Assembly (NCBI GenBank): GCA_007119345.1
Contig: SKPV01000212.1
Span: 1 to 28,845, forward strand
Reading direction: 5' to 3'
Source of the DNA: Halovivax sp.
GTDB lineage: Archaea; Halobacteriota; Halobacteria; Halobacteriales; Natrialbaceae
DNA: 28,845 nt
This document shows, piece by piece, positions 1 through 7,417 of the stretch. The position numbers and the translations under genes are program-made. Under the pieces are notes generated by a model, which saw only the letters and a program-made list of their open reading frames with translations, did not search any database and had not been told where the DNA came from. The stretch's first letter is position 1; each line of letters begins with the position of its first letter.

Positions 1-33
1 CATCCCGATCGTTCGTTCCGAATCGTCCGTCAT
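1..33 (-). CDS. Possible 5' end of a leftward gene (partial)
   Basis: An ATG on the minus strand opens a frame that runs without a stop off the left edge, giving only 11 residues that start MTDDSERTIG. It would be divergent from the VOC gene at 84, with about 50 bp of shared upstream sequence. Too little is visible to name a product, and the start could also lie further left, at the minus-strand ATG at position 3. Confidence 0.3.
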   Translation of the reverse strand, partial: MTDDSERTIGM

Positions 34-83
34 CCCGGCTCTGCACGCACGAGATTTTTCCGCCGGGCGGCGAATACGAACGC

Positions 84-596
84 ATGTCCGACAGCGACGA
101 CCCCGGCCCGACCGACGAGCGAGCCCGCCTCGTGGGGATCAACCACGTCGCGATCGCGGTCGGCGACGTCGACGAGGCTCTCGAACGGTACGGGACACTC
201 TTCGACGTCGACCTTCGCGGGCGCACCGAGACCACGGCGTTTCTGGACATGGGCGACCAGTTCCTCGCGATGGCCGAGACCGGTCGAGCGGGAACGCCCG
301 ACGAGGCTCGCCACTTCGGTCTCGTCGTCGACGACGCCGAGGCGGTCGAACGCCGTCTGGAGTCGAACGCCGAGGCGACGGTCGGGTTCGAATCGCTCGA
401 CGCGTCGGGGATCGATCTGCGAGATCCCTGGGGGAACCGGGTACAGGTGGTCGACTACGAGGAGATCCAGTTCACCAAGGCGGAGCACGTCCTGTCCGGA
501 ATGGGCCTCGAGGGACTCGAGAAGACGGCCGCGGCGCGGGAGGAGCTGGCCGAAAAGGGGTTGGCGGCCCACGTGGAGGGCGAGGAGGGCGAATAA
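84..596 (+). CDS. VOC-superfamily (glyoxalase/dioxygenase-like) protein
   Basis: This 170-residue acidic protein has one vicinal-oxygen-chelate module. The first half opens with INHVAIAVGDVDEALERY (about residues 19-36), the usual first beta strand with a metal-site His. The second half has RHFGLVVDD (about 76-84) and ends the fold with DPWGNRVQVVDYEE (about 114-127). A C-terminal tail of about 45 residues, KAEHVLSGMG onward, lies outside the fold. VOC members include glyoxalases, methylmalonyl-CoA epimerases, dioxygenases and antibiotic-resistance proteins, and nothing here decides the substrate. The ATG at 84 is the first good start and gives the acidic N-terminus usual in these organisms. 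The gene stands alone; the downstream 110 bp show no clear signal. Confidence 0.85.
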   Translation: MSDSDDPGPTDERARLVGINHVAIAVGDVDEALERYGTLFDVDLRGRTETTAFLDMGDQFLAMAETGRAGTPDEARHFGLVVDDAEAVERRLESNAEATVGFESLDASGIDLRDPWGNRVQVVDYEEIQFTKAEHVLSGMGLEGLEKTAAAREELAEKGLAAHVEGEEGE

Positions 597-708
597 CGTC
601 GTTCGAGACGATCGACAACCGGACGATCGAGACGGCGCGTGGGGTGCTGGACGCGAACCGGGGCATTCGTGCGACGGAGTTACGTCGGCGGGGCCCGAAC
701 GAACGTGC

Positions 709-945
709 GTGACGGAGTCCCACGACCGCCAGCCGGACGCCCTGGGTACCATCGGCCCGTATCGTGTCGAGGCGCTCGCCGGTCCCGAGCGCGGACTGCG
801 GGTCGGCTGTGAGCGCCACGACGAGTGGACAGAGTTCGACCCCGGCCGTCGCTCGGTGGCGTTCTTCTGTCCGGACTGTAGCATGGAGGTCGAGATCAGC
901 CTGCACGACGACCTCGACTGGCGCGACTGGGGCGAGCGGTGCTGA
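709..945 (+). CDS. Small haloarchaeal hypothetical protein with cysteine pair
   Basis: This 78-residue acidic protein starts with GTG. It has a Cys at about residue 41 (RVGCERHDEW), a CPDC knuckle (about 60-63) and a C-terminal Cys, so it may bind one metal ion as a small zinc ribbon. I do not recognise a named family. GTG at 709 is preferred because the frame has no earlier ATG and the translated N-terminus MTESHDRQ looks natural. It is convergent with elp3, only about 60 bp away. The function is unknown. Confidence 0.6.
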   Translation: MTESHDRQPDALGTIGPYRVEALAGPERGLRVGCERHDEWTEFDPGRRSVAFFCPDCSMEVEISLHDDLDWRDWGERC

Positions 946-980
946 CCGCGTCGGTTCGAGCCACGCCGAATCCGAACTCG

Positions 981-1023
981 GTTTCTACAGTCGCTTCGAT
1001 ATCCGTTTCTACAGTCGCTTCGA
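981..1023. repeat. 24-bp tandem duplication spanning the elp3 stop codon
   Basis: The 19-mer GTTTCTACAGTCGCTTCGA occurs at 981-999 and again at 1005-1023. The period is 24 bp and the second copy contains the end of elp3, including its stop codon (TAG on the minus strand at 1009-1011). The first copy lies just beyond the gene, so a second in-phase stop is present. Confidence 0.85.
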
Positions 1024-2724
1024 GACGTACGGCCCGTCCTGGCGGTAGCCGAGCTTCTCGCGGTAGTACTCTCGCGCCCCGATCCCCGAGATGACGCTCA
1101 GCTTGTCGTACCCCGCGTCTGCGGCCAGCTCCTCCGCCCGCTCCATCAGCCGGCGACCGTAGCCCCGGTGCTGGTGCTGGGCCTCCGCCTCCCCGGACTC
1201 CCTCGTTCGCGGTCGCTGCCCGCTCGCGGACGGCGAGCCGCTTCGGGGCTCGCTTCCCACCGCCACTTCGGAGCCGTAGACGTGCAGCTCGCGGACGAGC
1301 GCGGCGTTTTCCAGCTCCGCGCGCACCGGGTCACCCGGGAACCGCAGCCGGCAGAAGCCGATCAGGAGGTCCCGCCCGAAGTCCTCGAACGAGATGAAGT
1401 GCTCCGTGCCGCCGCAGGCCTCGTAGGTGAGGACGTCGAGCTCGACGGTCTCGGGGTCCTCGTCGTTCATCCCGACCTCCCGACAGCGGATGCACTCACA
1501 GCGCCACCCGTGCTCGTCCATCCGCCGTCGGGCGAGCTGGCGGAGGTTCGACTTCCAGACCCCCGCGTCGATGAAGTCCGCCGGGATGTCCCGCTGGACG
1601 CGCTGGAGGCGGGTGTACCGGGGGATCATCGACTTGATCTCGGCGACCAGCTCGGCGGCCGTCTCGTTGTCGAGGGGCTCGTACTCTCCCCTGTGCCACC
1701 AGTCGTAGGTGGCGGTCCCGCGGACGACGAGCGTCGGGTAGATCTTCAGGTAGTCGGGCTTCCACTGCTCGGCCTCGAAGATCCGCCTGAAGTCCTCGAG
1801 ACACATCTCCCTAGACATGCCTGGCTGGCCGGGCATCATGTGGAAGCCGACCTTGAAGGCCGCGTCCCGCAGGCGCTGGTTCGCCTCCATCGACTCCCGC
1901 ACGCCGTGGCCGCGGTGCATCTCCCGGTTGATCCGCTCGTAAGTGGTCTGGACGCCGACCTCGACCTTGGTGCCCCCGAGGTCGAGCATCCGGTCGATCT
2001 GTTCGGGATCGCACCAGTCGGGCTTCGTCTCGAACGTGGTGCCGATGTTTCGAACGTCGGCCGTCTCGTTCTCGGCGATCACGTCCTCGAGGTACCGCCA
2101 CTCGTACTCCTCGGGGTCCTGCGCGAAGCTCACCCCCTCGGCCGGCTCGGGCGCTTTCTCGACGTCGTAGTCGTTCATCGCTTCGAGCGCCCGCTTGAGG
2201 AACCACTCCTGGTAGTCGTGGCTGCGGGCGGTCATCGTCCCGCCCATCAGGATCAGCTCGACCTTGTCGACGGGGTGGCCGATCTGGCGGAGCTGCTCCA
2301 GCCGCAGGGTCACCTGGCCGTAGGGATCGTAGTCGTTTTGGACGCCGCGGGCGGCCGCGGGTTCCTCCCCGGTGTAGCTCTGGGAGGAGGAGAACTCCGA
2401 GTCGGGGCCGCCGGGGCAGTAGAGACACTTCCCGTGGGGACACCGCTCGGGCGAGGTCATGATCGCGACCGGCGAGACGCCGGACGCGGTGCGGACGGGC
2501 TTTCGCTGCAACACCGCCTCCAGGGCCTCGCGGTGTTCGTTCGGGGCGTACTCGAGCAGCTCCGAGTTCTTCGGTACCTTCGGCGCCGAGTGCTCCGAGC
2601 AGGCCTCGAGCTTCGCCGACTCGACGTCCTCGCGGGCGAGCTCGCCCGCGAGGATGCGCTCGACGAGGTCCGCGCAGACGCGCTCGAACGCGTCGGTCTC
2701 GGTCGGATCGGCCCCGGTGCTCAT
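1009..2724 (-). CDS. elp3: tRNA uridine(34) 5-carboxymethylaminomethyl modification enzyme Elp3
   Basis: Elp3 (571 aa here) is a cytoplasmic radical-SAM/acetyltransferase enzyme that starts cm5U-type modification of the tRNA wobble uridine using SAM and acetyl-CoA. The radical-SAM cysteines are Cys95, Cys100 and Cys103, in CPHGKCLYC. The conserved stretches CPGGPDSEFSSSQSYTGEEP, ELILMGGTMTAR and FHMMPGQPGMS follow. The last ~130 residues form the GNAT domain, with the acetyl-CoA loop RGYGRRLMERAEELA and the usual terminal GYRQDGPYVSKRL. The upstream in-frame extension is Arg-rich and unlike Elp3. I start at the ATG at 2724 (MSTGADPTE), which has a TATA-like GCTTAACC about 29 nt before it. Between the GNAT strand ELHVYGSEVAVG and the acetyl-CoA loop there is an insertion of about 25 Ser/Arg/Glu-rich residues, reported in the findings. 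Confidence 0.95.
   Translation of the reverse strand: MSTGADPTETDAFERVCADLVERILAGELAREDVESAKLEACSEHSAPKVPKNSELLEYAPNEHREALEAVLQRKPVRTASGVSPVAIMTSPERCPHGKCLYCPGGPDSEFSSSQSYTGEEPAAARGVQNDYDPYGQVTLRLEQLRQIGHPVDKVELILMGGTMTARSHDYQEWFLKRALEAMNDYDVEKAPEPAEGVSFAQDPEEYEWRYLEDVIAENETADVRNIGTTFETKPDWCDPEQIDRMLDLGGTKVEVGVQTTYERINREMHRGHGVRESMEANQRLRDAAFKVGFHMMPGQPGMSREMCLEDFRRIFEAEQWKPDYLKIYPTLVVRGTATYDWWHRGEYEPLDNETAAELVAEIKSMIPRYTRLQRVQRDIPADFIDAGVWKSNLRQLARRRMDEHGWRCECIRCREVGMNDEDPETVELDVLTYEACGGTEHFISFEDFGRDLLIGFCRLRFPGDPVRAELENAALVRELHVYGSEVAVGSEPRSGSPSASGQRPRTRESGEAEAQHQHRGYGRRLMERAEELAADAGYDKLSVISGIGAREYYREKLGYRQDGPYVSKRL
1181..1257. other. Low-complexity insertion within the elp3 GNAT domain, containing a hairpin
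   Basis: This in-frame segment encodes about 25 residues rich in Ser, Arg, Gly and Glu (RSGSPSASGQRPRTRESGE), placed in the loop just before the acetyl-CoA-binding motif. The DNA contains a perfect 7-bp inverted repeat, GCGAGCC...GGCTCGC, at 1233-1253 with a 7-nt loop. The composition differs from the acidic flanks. It may be an intragenic element or a haloarchaeal loop extension. Confidence 0.55.
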
Positions 2725-2748
2725 CGGGACACAGTCGCCGCGGACGCC

Positions 2749-2757
2749 GGTTAAGCG
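2749..2757 (-). promoter_or_regulatory. TATA element of elp3
   Basis: On the minus strand CGCTTAACC is centred about 29 nt before the ATG at 2724. That is the distance expected for a leaderless haloarchaeal transcript, and it supports the chosen start. Confidence 0.45.
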
Positions 2758-2771
2758 TGTCGCCTCGCGAC

Positions 2772-3221
2772 TCAGCGCTCGAACTCGACGTCGGGTTCGC
2801 GCGAGGGGCCGCTCCCGGTCGCTCCGCGACGCTCGGCGACGTCTTCGAGCGTCTCCGTCTCGAGCAGGTGTTCGAGTTTTCGCTCGAACTGCTCGTCGGT
2901 GAGTTCGCCCGCGGCGTATCGATTCCGGAGCGTCTCGAGGGCGTCCCGTGCGCTCGAATCCGCCCGCTTCGTCGTCTCCGTCTCCTCCCCGAGTTTGATC
3001 CGTTCCAGCTCGTCTTCGTCCCACCACTCCTCGACGTCCGCTTCGTCGCCGTACAACAGCGCGACGAGCGGCACGACCACGATGTAGCCGACCAGCAGGA
3101 CGACCAGCCAGAGGGTGCCGCCGATCCCGGAGAACAGGAGGCCGAGCCAGAGCCCCGTCACCAACAGGGACGCGATCTCGGTCGCGTTCTGCCGGAGGCG
3201 AGTCGCCGGGTCGTCGCTCAT
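2772..3221 (-). CDS. SHOCT-domain membrane protein
   Basis: This 149-residue protein has a short cytoplasmic N-terminus, two closely spaced transmembrane segments (about residues 14-35 and 38-57, GLWLGLLFSGIGGTLWLVVL and onward), an acidic linker, and a SHOCT motif at about 92-122 (DALETLRNRYAAGELTDEQF). SHOCT (short C-terminal) segments are common on prokaryotic membrane proteins, and their role is not established. The ATG at 3221 precedes a normal N-terminus, and CCTTTTGTC lies about 25 nt upstream as a weak TATA. It lies between elp3 and the S1/OB/DHH-like gene, all on the minus strand, but each gene has its own upstream spacer. Confidence 0.8.
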   Translation of the reverse strand: MSDDPATRLRQNATEIASLLVTGLWLGLLFSGIGGTLWLVVLLVGYIVVVPLVALLYGDEADVEEWWDEDELERIKLGEETETTKRADSSARDALETLRNRYAAGELTDEQFERKLEHLLETETLEDVAERRGATGSGPSREPDVEFER

Positions 3222-3281
3222 GGGCGAACCTGCGCGGGCGATGACAAAAGGTGTTACCGTCCGACCGGTGCGGTTCGTCGT

Positions 3282-5363
3282 CTACCCGAGCAGTTCGCCC
3301 AGCGCCTCGAGCGCGGCCTCGCGAACCGCCTCGCGCTGGCCCTGCAGGAACTCGACGCGGCCGTCGGCGCCGCCGACGACCCGGACGCCGCCGTCCGGGA
3401 CGGCGTCGGCGATCGCCCCGCCGAGCTCGCGGACGTCGACGGGCTCCGTCGCCCGCACGTGGAGCTCGTCGTCGTCGACGCCGAGCGTGACGAACGGCGG
3501 CTCCGTCCGGTCGCGCTCGCGCCGGTGCAGCGCCGACAGGAGGAGCTCGGTCGACGGGAAGTCGAACCGGTGGGTGAACTGCGCGGTGTCGAGGGTCGTG
3601 ATCGTCACGCCGTCGACGCCGCGAACCGCCGTATTCTCGCGGGCGGTCTCGAGCTCGGTCCCGAGCTTGTCCCGGAACTGTTCGGAGACGTGGGCCGCCA
3701 GGTCGCCGCCCTCGTCGAACAGGAGGTCCTCCACCAGTTCGCGCTTGTCCTTGTACGACTGGTAGTAGGCCTCGAGGGCGACCGCCTCCCGGCGCTCGGC
3801 GAGGTCGTCGGCGTCGAAGTCGGTCCCGTCGGCGAGCTCGACGTACGCCTCCGGGGGCGACTCCCAGTAGCTCAGCGCAGGGAGGTGCCGGAGGTCCTCG
3901 CGAACGTCGTCGTTGACGTGGGCGGCGACGTTCGCGGCCAGCGCGGTCGACGTGCAGTCGGCGACGTCGGCGCCGGCGAGCGAGGGTGCGACGGAGACGG
4001 AGACGGCGTCGGCGACCGCCTCGTCGGCGCGACTGGCGTCGATCACGAGCCGGTCGGCCCCGTAGCGTTCCAGCAGGCCGTAGGCGTCGGTCGACTCGAC
4101 CGTCGACCCCGCGTCGACGACGACCACGAGCGGGAGCTGCTCACCGTGGCGCTCGCGCGCGTCGAGCATGGCGGTCGCGTCGCCCGTCGCGGCGTCCATG
4201 TCGTAGATTCGGCCGTCGAGCGGTCGGCGCTCGAAGTAATGGTAGACGGCGTCGTCCCGGGTGTGCTTTTCGCGAAGCAGCGGGAGCACGGCGCGCTCGA
4301 TCGCGGCGCCGGCCACGTAACCGTCGGCGGTCGCGTTGTGTCGGACGACGACGGGGCGGGCCTCCATGACGGCGCGACGGATCGCCGTCGCCGCGTCGAC
4401 GACCGCCTCCTCGACGGTCGCGACGGCGTCGTGGGCGGCGAGAAGTTCGACCGCGCCCGGGCGCGCCTCGCGCTCGATCGCGTTCTCGAGTCGGTCGCGG
4501 ACCTCCTCGCCCTCCTCGCCGGTCAGGACGGCGAGCGACTCGGTTTCGATCTGGAGGTCGCCGTGATGGTTCTCGACCTCCCCTTCCAGGGCGACGACGT
4601 CCTCGACGTCGACGTCGGGGTAGGCGCGTACGCCCGCTTCCTCGAACGCCGCACACTCCACGGCGCCCGTCTCGTCGCGGAGTTCGAACACGGTCGGCCC
4701 GCTCGTCTGTCGGACGCCGGTGATCTCGCCCTCGAGGCGGACGACGTTCCCGACCTGGTCGTCGAGCGCGTCGACCGTCGTCCGGGACAGCGACGCGTCG
4801 GCGGCGTCGTCGGACCCGGCCGAACTGGACACCGCGACGGAGCCGCCGCCGGCGGTGGCGACCGTCCCTGCGGACTCGTTCCCGGCGGGTTCGGCGCTGG
4901 CGCCGCTCTCGGCGGCCGCCGCTTTCGTCGGCGCGTCCGAGCCGGAATCGCGTTCGTTCGCGCTCGCCTCCGCCGCCTCCTCCTCGCCGAGGCGCGTTTC
5001 GCCGTCGGGCCCGTCGACGATCGCGCCGCGGAACTCGTCGGTCGACTGGCGGATGGACCAGCCGAGGTCGACGTTTCCGTTGTCGCGGACGTCGAGAACC
5101 TGGACGAAGACGCTGTCGCCCGGCTCCCAGTCGAGGCTCTCCAGGCGTTGGTCGAGTTCGCTTCTGTGCAGTAGGCCGGTGACACGCGGGCCGATGTCGA
5201 CGAAGACGCCGAAGTCGGCGTAGCCGTCGACGGTCCCCCGGTAGTACCGGCCGGGGGTGAGCTCCGAGGCGGCGTCGCCGCGGAAGACGAAGGCGACGTC
5301 CTCCTCGTGGAGCTCGCAGATTTCGCCGTCGACGGGCGTGCCGCAGATGATGCAAGTACCCAT
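3282..5363 (-). CDS. Zinc-finger/S1/OB-fold/DHH-like (RecJ-related) nucleic-acid protein
   Basis: This 693-residue protein has, in order: a CxxC...CxxH zinc finger (Cys4, Cys7, Cys16, His19); an S1 RNA-binding domain (about 35-106, YYRGTVDGYADFGVFVDIG); an Ala/Ser/Glu-rich linker (about 107-198); an OB fold of the tRNA/helicase type (about 204-281); and a DHH-family-like region from about 335 with a C-terminal DHHA1-like part. Related haloarchaeal proteins are annotated as RecJ-like or OB-fold nucleic-acid-binding proteins. The catalytic motifs look eroded. Motif I reads HNATADG (342-348) rather than HxDxDG, and the position where DHH is expected reads VIDASRADE (440-448). I therefore infer a binding or scaffold role rather than a nuclease. 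The start is supported by a TATA element 27 nt upstream. Confidence 0.85.
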   Translation of the reverse strand: MGTCIICGTPVDGEICELHEEDVAFVFRGDAASELTPGRYYRGTVDGYADFGVFVDIGPRVTGLLHRSELDQRLESLDWEPGDSVFVQVLDVRDNGNVDLGWSIRQSTDEFRGAIVDGPDGETRLGEEEAAEASANERDSGSDAPTKAAAAESGASAEPAGNESAGTVATAGGGSVAVSSSAGSDDAADASLSRTTVDALDDQVGNVVRLEGEITGVRQTSGPTVFELRDETGAVECAAFEEAGVRAYPDVDVEDVVALEGEVENHHGDLQIETESLAVLTGEEGEEVRDRLENAIEREARPGAVELLAAHDAVATVEEAVVDAATAIRRAVMEARPVVVRHNATADGYVAGAAIERAVLPLLREKHTRDDAVYHYFERRPLDGRIYDMDAATGDATAMLDARERHGEQLPLVVVVDAGSTVESTDAYGLLERYGADRLVIDASRADEAVADAVSVSVAPSLAGADVADCTSTALAANVAAHVNDDVREDLRHLPALSYWESPPEAYVELADGTDFDADDLAERREAVALEAYYQSYKDKRELVEDLLFDEGGDLAAHVSEQFRDKLGTELETARENTAVRGVDGVTITTLDTAQFTHRFDFPSTELLLSALHRRERDRTEPPFVTLGVDDDELHVRATEPVDVRELGGAIADAVPDGGVRVVGGADGRVEFLQGQREAVREAALEALGELLG

Positions 5364-5386
5364 CTACGCGAGAAGAGTGGGTTGAG

Positions 5387-5394
5387 CTTAAAAC
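5387..5394 (-). promoter_or_regulatory. TATA element of the S1/OB/DHH-like gene
   Basis: The minus strand reads GTTTTAAG, centred about 27 nt before the ATG at 5363. This fits a leaderless transcript. Confidence 0.5.
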
Positions 5395-5598
5395 GATTGT
5401 CGAAACGCGCTCGGGAGCGTCAGATCGTACCGGGCGGGGCCGCTGACGGCCGCCGTCCCGTGATCTCCGCGAGCGCGCGGTCGATCGACGACCGGCCGCG
5501 GGAATCGGGGTCGCCCGACCACGTCGCACCGGAGCGGTTCGAGCCCGGTCGGCGGGATCGTTCGAGAGTGGCCACAGGGGCCGGTCGAGCGAACCCGC

Positions 5599-5862
5599 CT
5601 ACTCGAAGACGGGCGAGTCGTCAGCCATCGCGTCGACGTCCGCGACGAGCGAGCGAACGTCCTCCGGGAACAGGGCCACCTGGACCTCGTTTCCCTCGAC
5701 GTCCGCAAACTCCAGCTTGACGCGCTTGTCGCCGAACTCGCGGGCGCTCGCCGTCTCGACGTCGAACAGTTTCACCGTCGCGGACTTGTTCGTCGGGCCG
5801 ACGTTTTTGATCGATCCGTCTTTCAGTTCCACCAGGAAGGGGTCGATATCGAGCGTGAGCAT
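5599..5862 (-). CDS. Small conserved-looking haloarchaeal protein
   Basis: This 87-residue protein begins MLTLDIDPFLVELKDGSIKN. It alternates short beta-type segments (ATVKLFDVETAS, RVKLEFADVEGNEVQVALF) and ends in an acidic helix (PEDVRSLVADVDAMA). It has no membrane segment, signal peptide or metal motif, and looks like a compact cytoplasmic beta-rich fold. I do not recognise a family. An upstream ATG at 5889 would add nine basic residues (MYSAREPKR); the internal ATG at 5862 is preferred because of the natural N-terminus. It is divergent from the metallo-hydrolase gene, with a repeat-rich spacer between them. Confidence 0.6.
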   Translation of the reverse strand: MLTLDIDPFLVELKDGSIKNVGPTNKSATVKLFDVETASAREFGDKRVKLEFADVEGNEVQVALFPEDVRSLVADVDAMADDSPVFE

Positions 5863-5899
5863 GCGCTTCGGTTCGCGAGCCGAGTACAAAAGAGCCGCC

Positions 5900-6030
5900 G
5901 TCGGCCGACGAATCCGCCGTCGGCGTTAGGCCGACGAGCCCTGCCGCCGGAGTCGGGCGGACGAACCCCACCCGCAGAGTGGGGTGGACGAACCTCTCCC
6001 CGCTAGCGCGGCCGGACGAACGAACCCCGT
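5900..6030. repeat. Five degenerate 27-bp tandem repeats in a divergent intergenic region
   Basis: The core GACGAa/g, preceded by GGC/T-C/G, recurs at about 5907, 5933, 5960, 5987 and 6015, giving steps of 26, 27, 27 and 28 bp. Most copies are followed by CCC or CCT. Between copies 3 and 4 is a hairpin, CCCCAC...GTGGGG (5966-5971 and 5979-5984). The array lies between the divergent genes at 5862 and 6108. Confidence 0.65.
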
Positions 6031-6079
6031 CTTCTGGTCGGCCGCGCGTTTCGGAACCCCTGTGTCTCGTGGATTTAAG

Positions 6080-6093
6080 TCGAATTAATTCGA
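6080..6093. promoter_or_regulatory. 14-bp perfect palindrome in the metallo-hydrolase promoter
   Basis: TCGAATTAATTCGA is a perfect palindrome starting 28 nt before the ATG at 6108 and directly after a TATA-like GATTTAAG (6072-6079). Its position over the expected transcription start suggests an operator; the regulator is unknown. Confidence 0.45.
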
Positions 6094-6107
6094 AGTATCG
6101 ACCGGCC

Positions 6108-6830
6108 ATGCAACTCACCTGGCACGGACACTCGACGTGGCACGTCACGGTCGGAGAGACCGAGCTGCTGATCGATCCGTTCTTCGACAATCCGAAGACG
6201 TCGCTCGAGTCGTCGGACGTGGAGGAGCCGGATTACGTCCTGTTGACCCACGGCCACGCCGACCACATCGCCGACGCGGGTGCGTTCTCGGGAGCGACGC
6301 TCGTCGCGACGCCCGAACTCGTCTCGTACTGTCAGGAGGAGTTCGGGTACGAGGACGCCGTCGGGGGTATGGGGATGAACCTCGGCGGCACCGTCGAGTG
6401 CGGCGACGCGTTCGTGACGATGCACCGGGCCGATCACACGAACGGCATCATGACCGAGTACGACGTCGATGCGGGGATGCCCGCGGGCTTCGTGATCTCG
6501 GAGTCCGCGCCGTCGGCCGAGGGCGATGCGGGGACGACGTTCTATCACGCCGGGGACACCGCGCTGATGAGCGAGATGCGCGACGTCATCGGCCCCCACC
6601 TCGCGCCCGACGCGGCGGCGGTCCCGATCGGCGACCACTTCACGATGGGGCCGTGGCAGGCGGCGATCGCCGTCGACTGGTTGGACGTCGATCACGCGTT
6701 CCCGATGCACTACGACACGTTCCCGCCGATCGAGCAGGACCCCGGGGACTTCGTCGACGAGGTCGGGGCGACCGGTAGCGACGCCGAGGTGCACGTCCTC
6801 GACGCCGACGAGCCGTTCGACCTCTCCTGA
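6108..6830 (+). CDS. Metal-dependent hydrolase, UPF0173 / metallo-beta-lactamase fold
   Basis: This 240-residue protein begins MQLTWHGHST, the hallmark opening of the UPF0173 (YtkL-type) branch of the metallo-beta-lactamase superfamily. The metal site HxHxDH is at residues 48-53 (THGHADHI). Further metal ligands are likely in MHRADHTNG, YHAGDTALM and PIGDHFTMGP, and the C-terminal DHAFPMHYDTFPPIEQDP completes the family signature. Members are soluble hydrolases, mostly of undetermined substrate. The frame extends upstream through a repeat region, but the ATG at 6108 is certain because the family motif starts there and a TATA-like element lies about 32 nt ahead. Confidence 0.92.
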   Translation: MQLTWHGHSTWHVTVGETELLIDPFFDNPKTSLESSDVEEPDYVLLTHGHADHIADAGAFSGATLVATPELVSYCQEEFGYEDAVGGMGMNLGGTVECGDAFVTMHRADHTNGIMTEYDVDAGMPAGFVISESAPSAEGDAGTTFYHAGDTALMSEMRDVIGPHLAPDAAAVPIGDHFTMGPWQAAIAVDWLDVDHAFPMHYDTFPPIEQDPGDFVDEVGATGSDAEVHVLDADEPFDLS

Positions 6831-6923
6831 GGCGACCGGTCGGGCCGTCGCCGTCTGCCGATTTCGGCGGACGACGAGCGGAGAACAACGTTTACACTCC
6901 GGGGCGTGGACCCATCGACTGCC

Positions 6924-7316
6924 ATGTCGAAGGACGTTACCACGGTATCCGACGAGGGATTCGCCGCGACGAACGAGATCCGCGACTTCGACCTCCGGAT
7001 CGACGCCGGCGGCGAGGAGACGCCGGACACGCTCGAAACGCTGCTCGCCGCCTACGCCACGTGTTACGTCCCCGCGCTCCGGGTCGGCGGCCGCCAGCGC
7101 GACGTCGACGAGCTGGGCCGGATCGAGATCGACGTCACCGGCGAGTTGAACGACGACGACAAGCTCGCGTCGGTCTCGTTCGACGTCACGGTGGAAGCCG
7201 ACGTCGACGACGAGACCGCCGAGCGGATCGTCGACCGCGCGAACGAACTCTGCAAGGTCCACGACGCGCTCAAGTCCGAACTCCACGCCGACGTAGCGGT
7301 CGAAGGCGGCGCCTGA
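6924..7316 (+). CDS. OsmC/Ohr-family protein
   Basis: This 130-residue protein of the OsmC fold has the two conserved redox cysteines at Cys47 (AAYATCYVPALR) and Cys110 (NELCKVHDALKSEL). In the family these reduce organic hydroperoxides or related substrates, usually with a dithiol donor. Length and spacing are normal for the small haloarchaeal OsmC proteins. The more upstream GTG at 6906 would add MDPSTA; the ATG at 6924 (MSKDVTT) is the better start. It lies about 90 bp after the metallo-hydrolase gene on the same strand, which leaves room for its own promoter. Confidence 0.88.
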   Translation: MSKDVTTVSDEGFAATNEIRDFDLRIDAGGEETPDTLETLLAAYATCYVPALRVGGRQRDVDELGRIEIDVTGELNDDDKLASVSFDVTVEADVDDETAERIVDRANELCKVHDALKSELHADVAVEGGA

Positions 7317-7417
7317 GGCGCCGTCCGGAACGCTTCTGAGACGGTACCACCGTCCATTTCATCCGGCCGTATCGTCGGTAGCGGTGAATCGAAAAAACGG
7401 TGTCTCGAGCGGCGGGG

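Noticed and set aside
1168..2754. Long plus-strand frame of 528 codons opposite elp3.
   Set aside because: It is a GC-rich shadow of elp3 with Leu/Val/Arg-rich composition and no family motif.
2757..5174. Long plus-strand frame of 805 codons opposite the SHOCT and S1/OB/DHH-like genes.
   Set aside because: It is a mirror frame of real minus-strand genes; its residues follow their codon pattern and show no domain.
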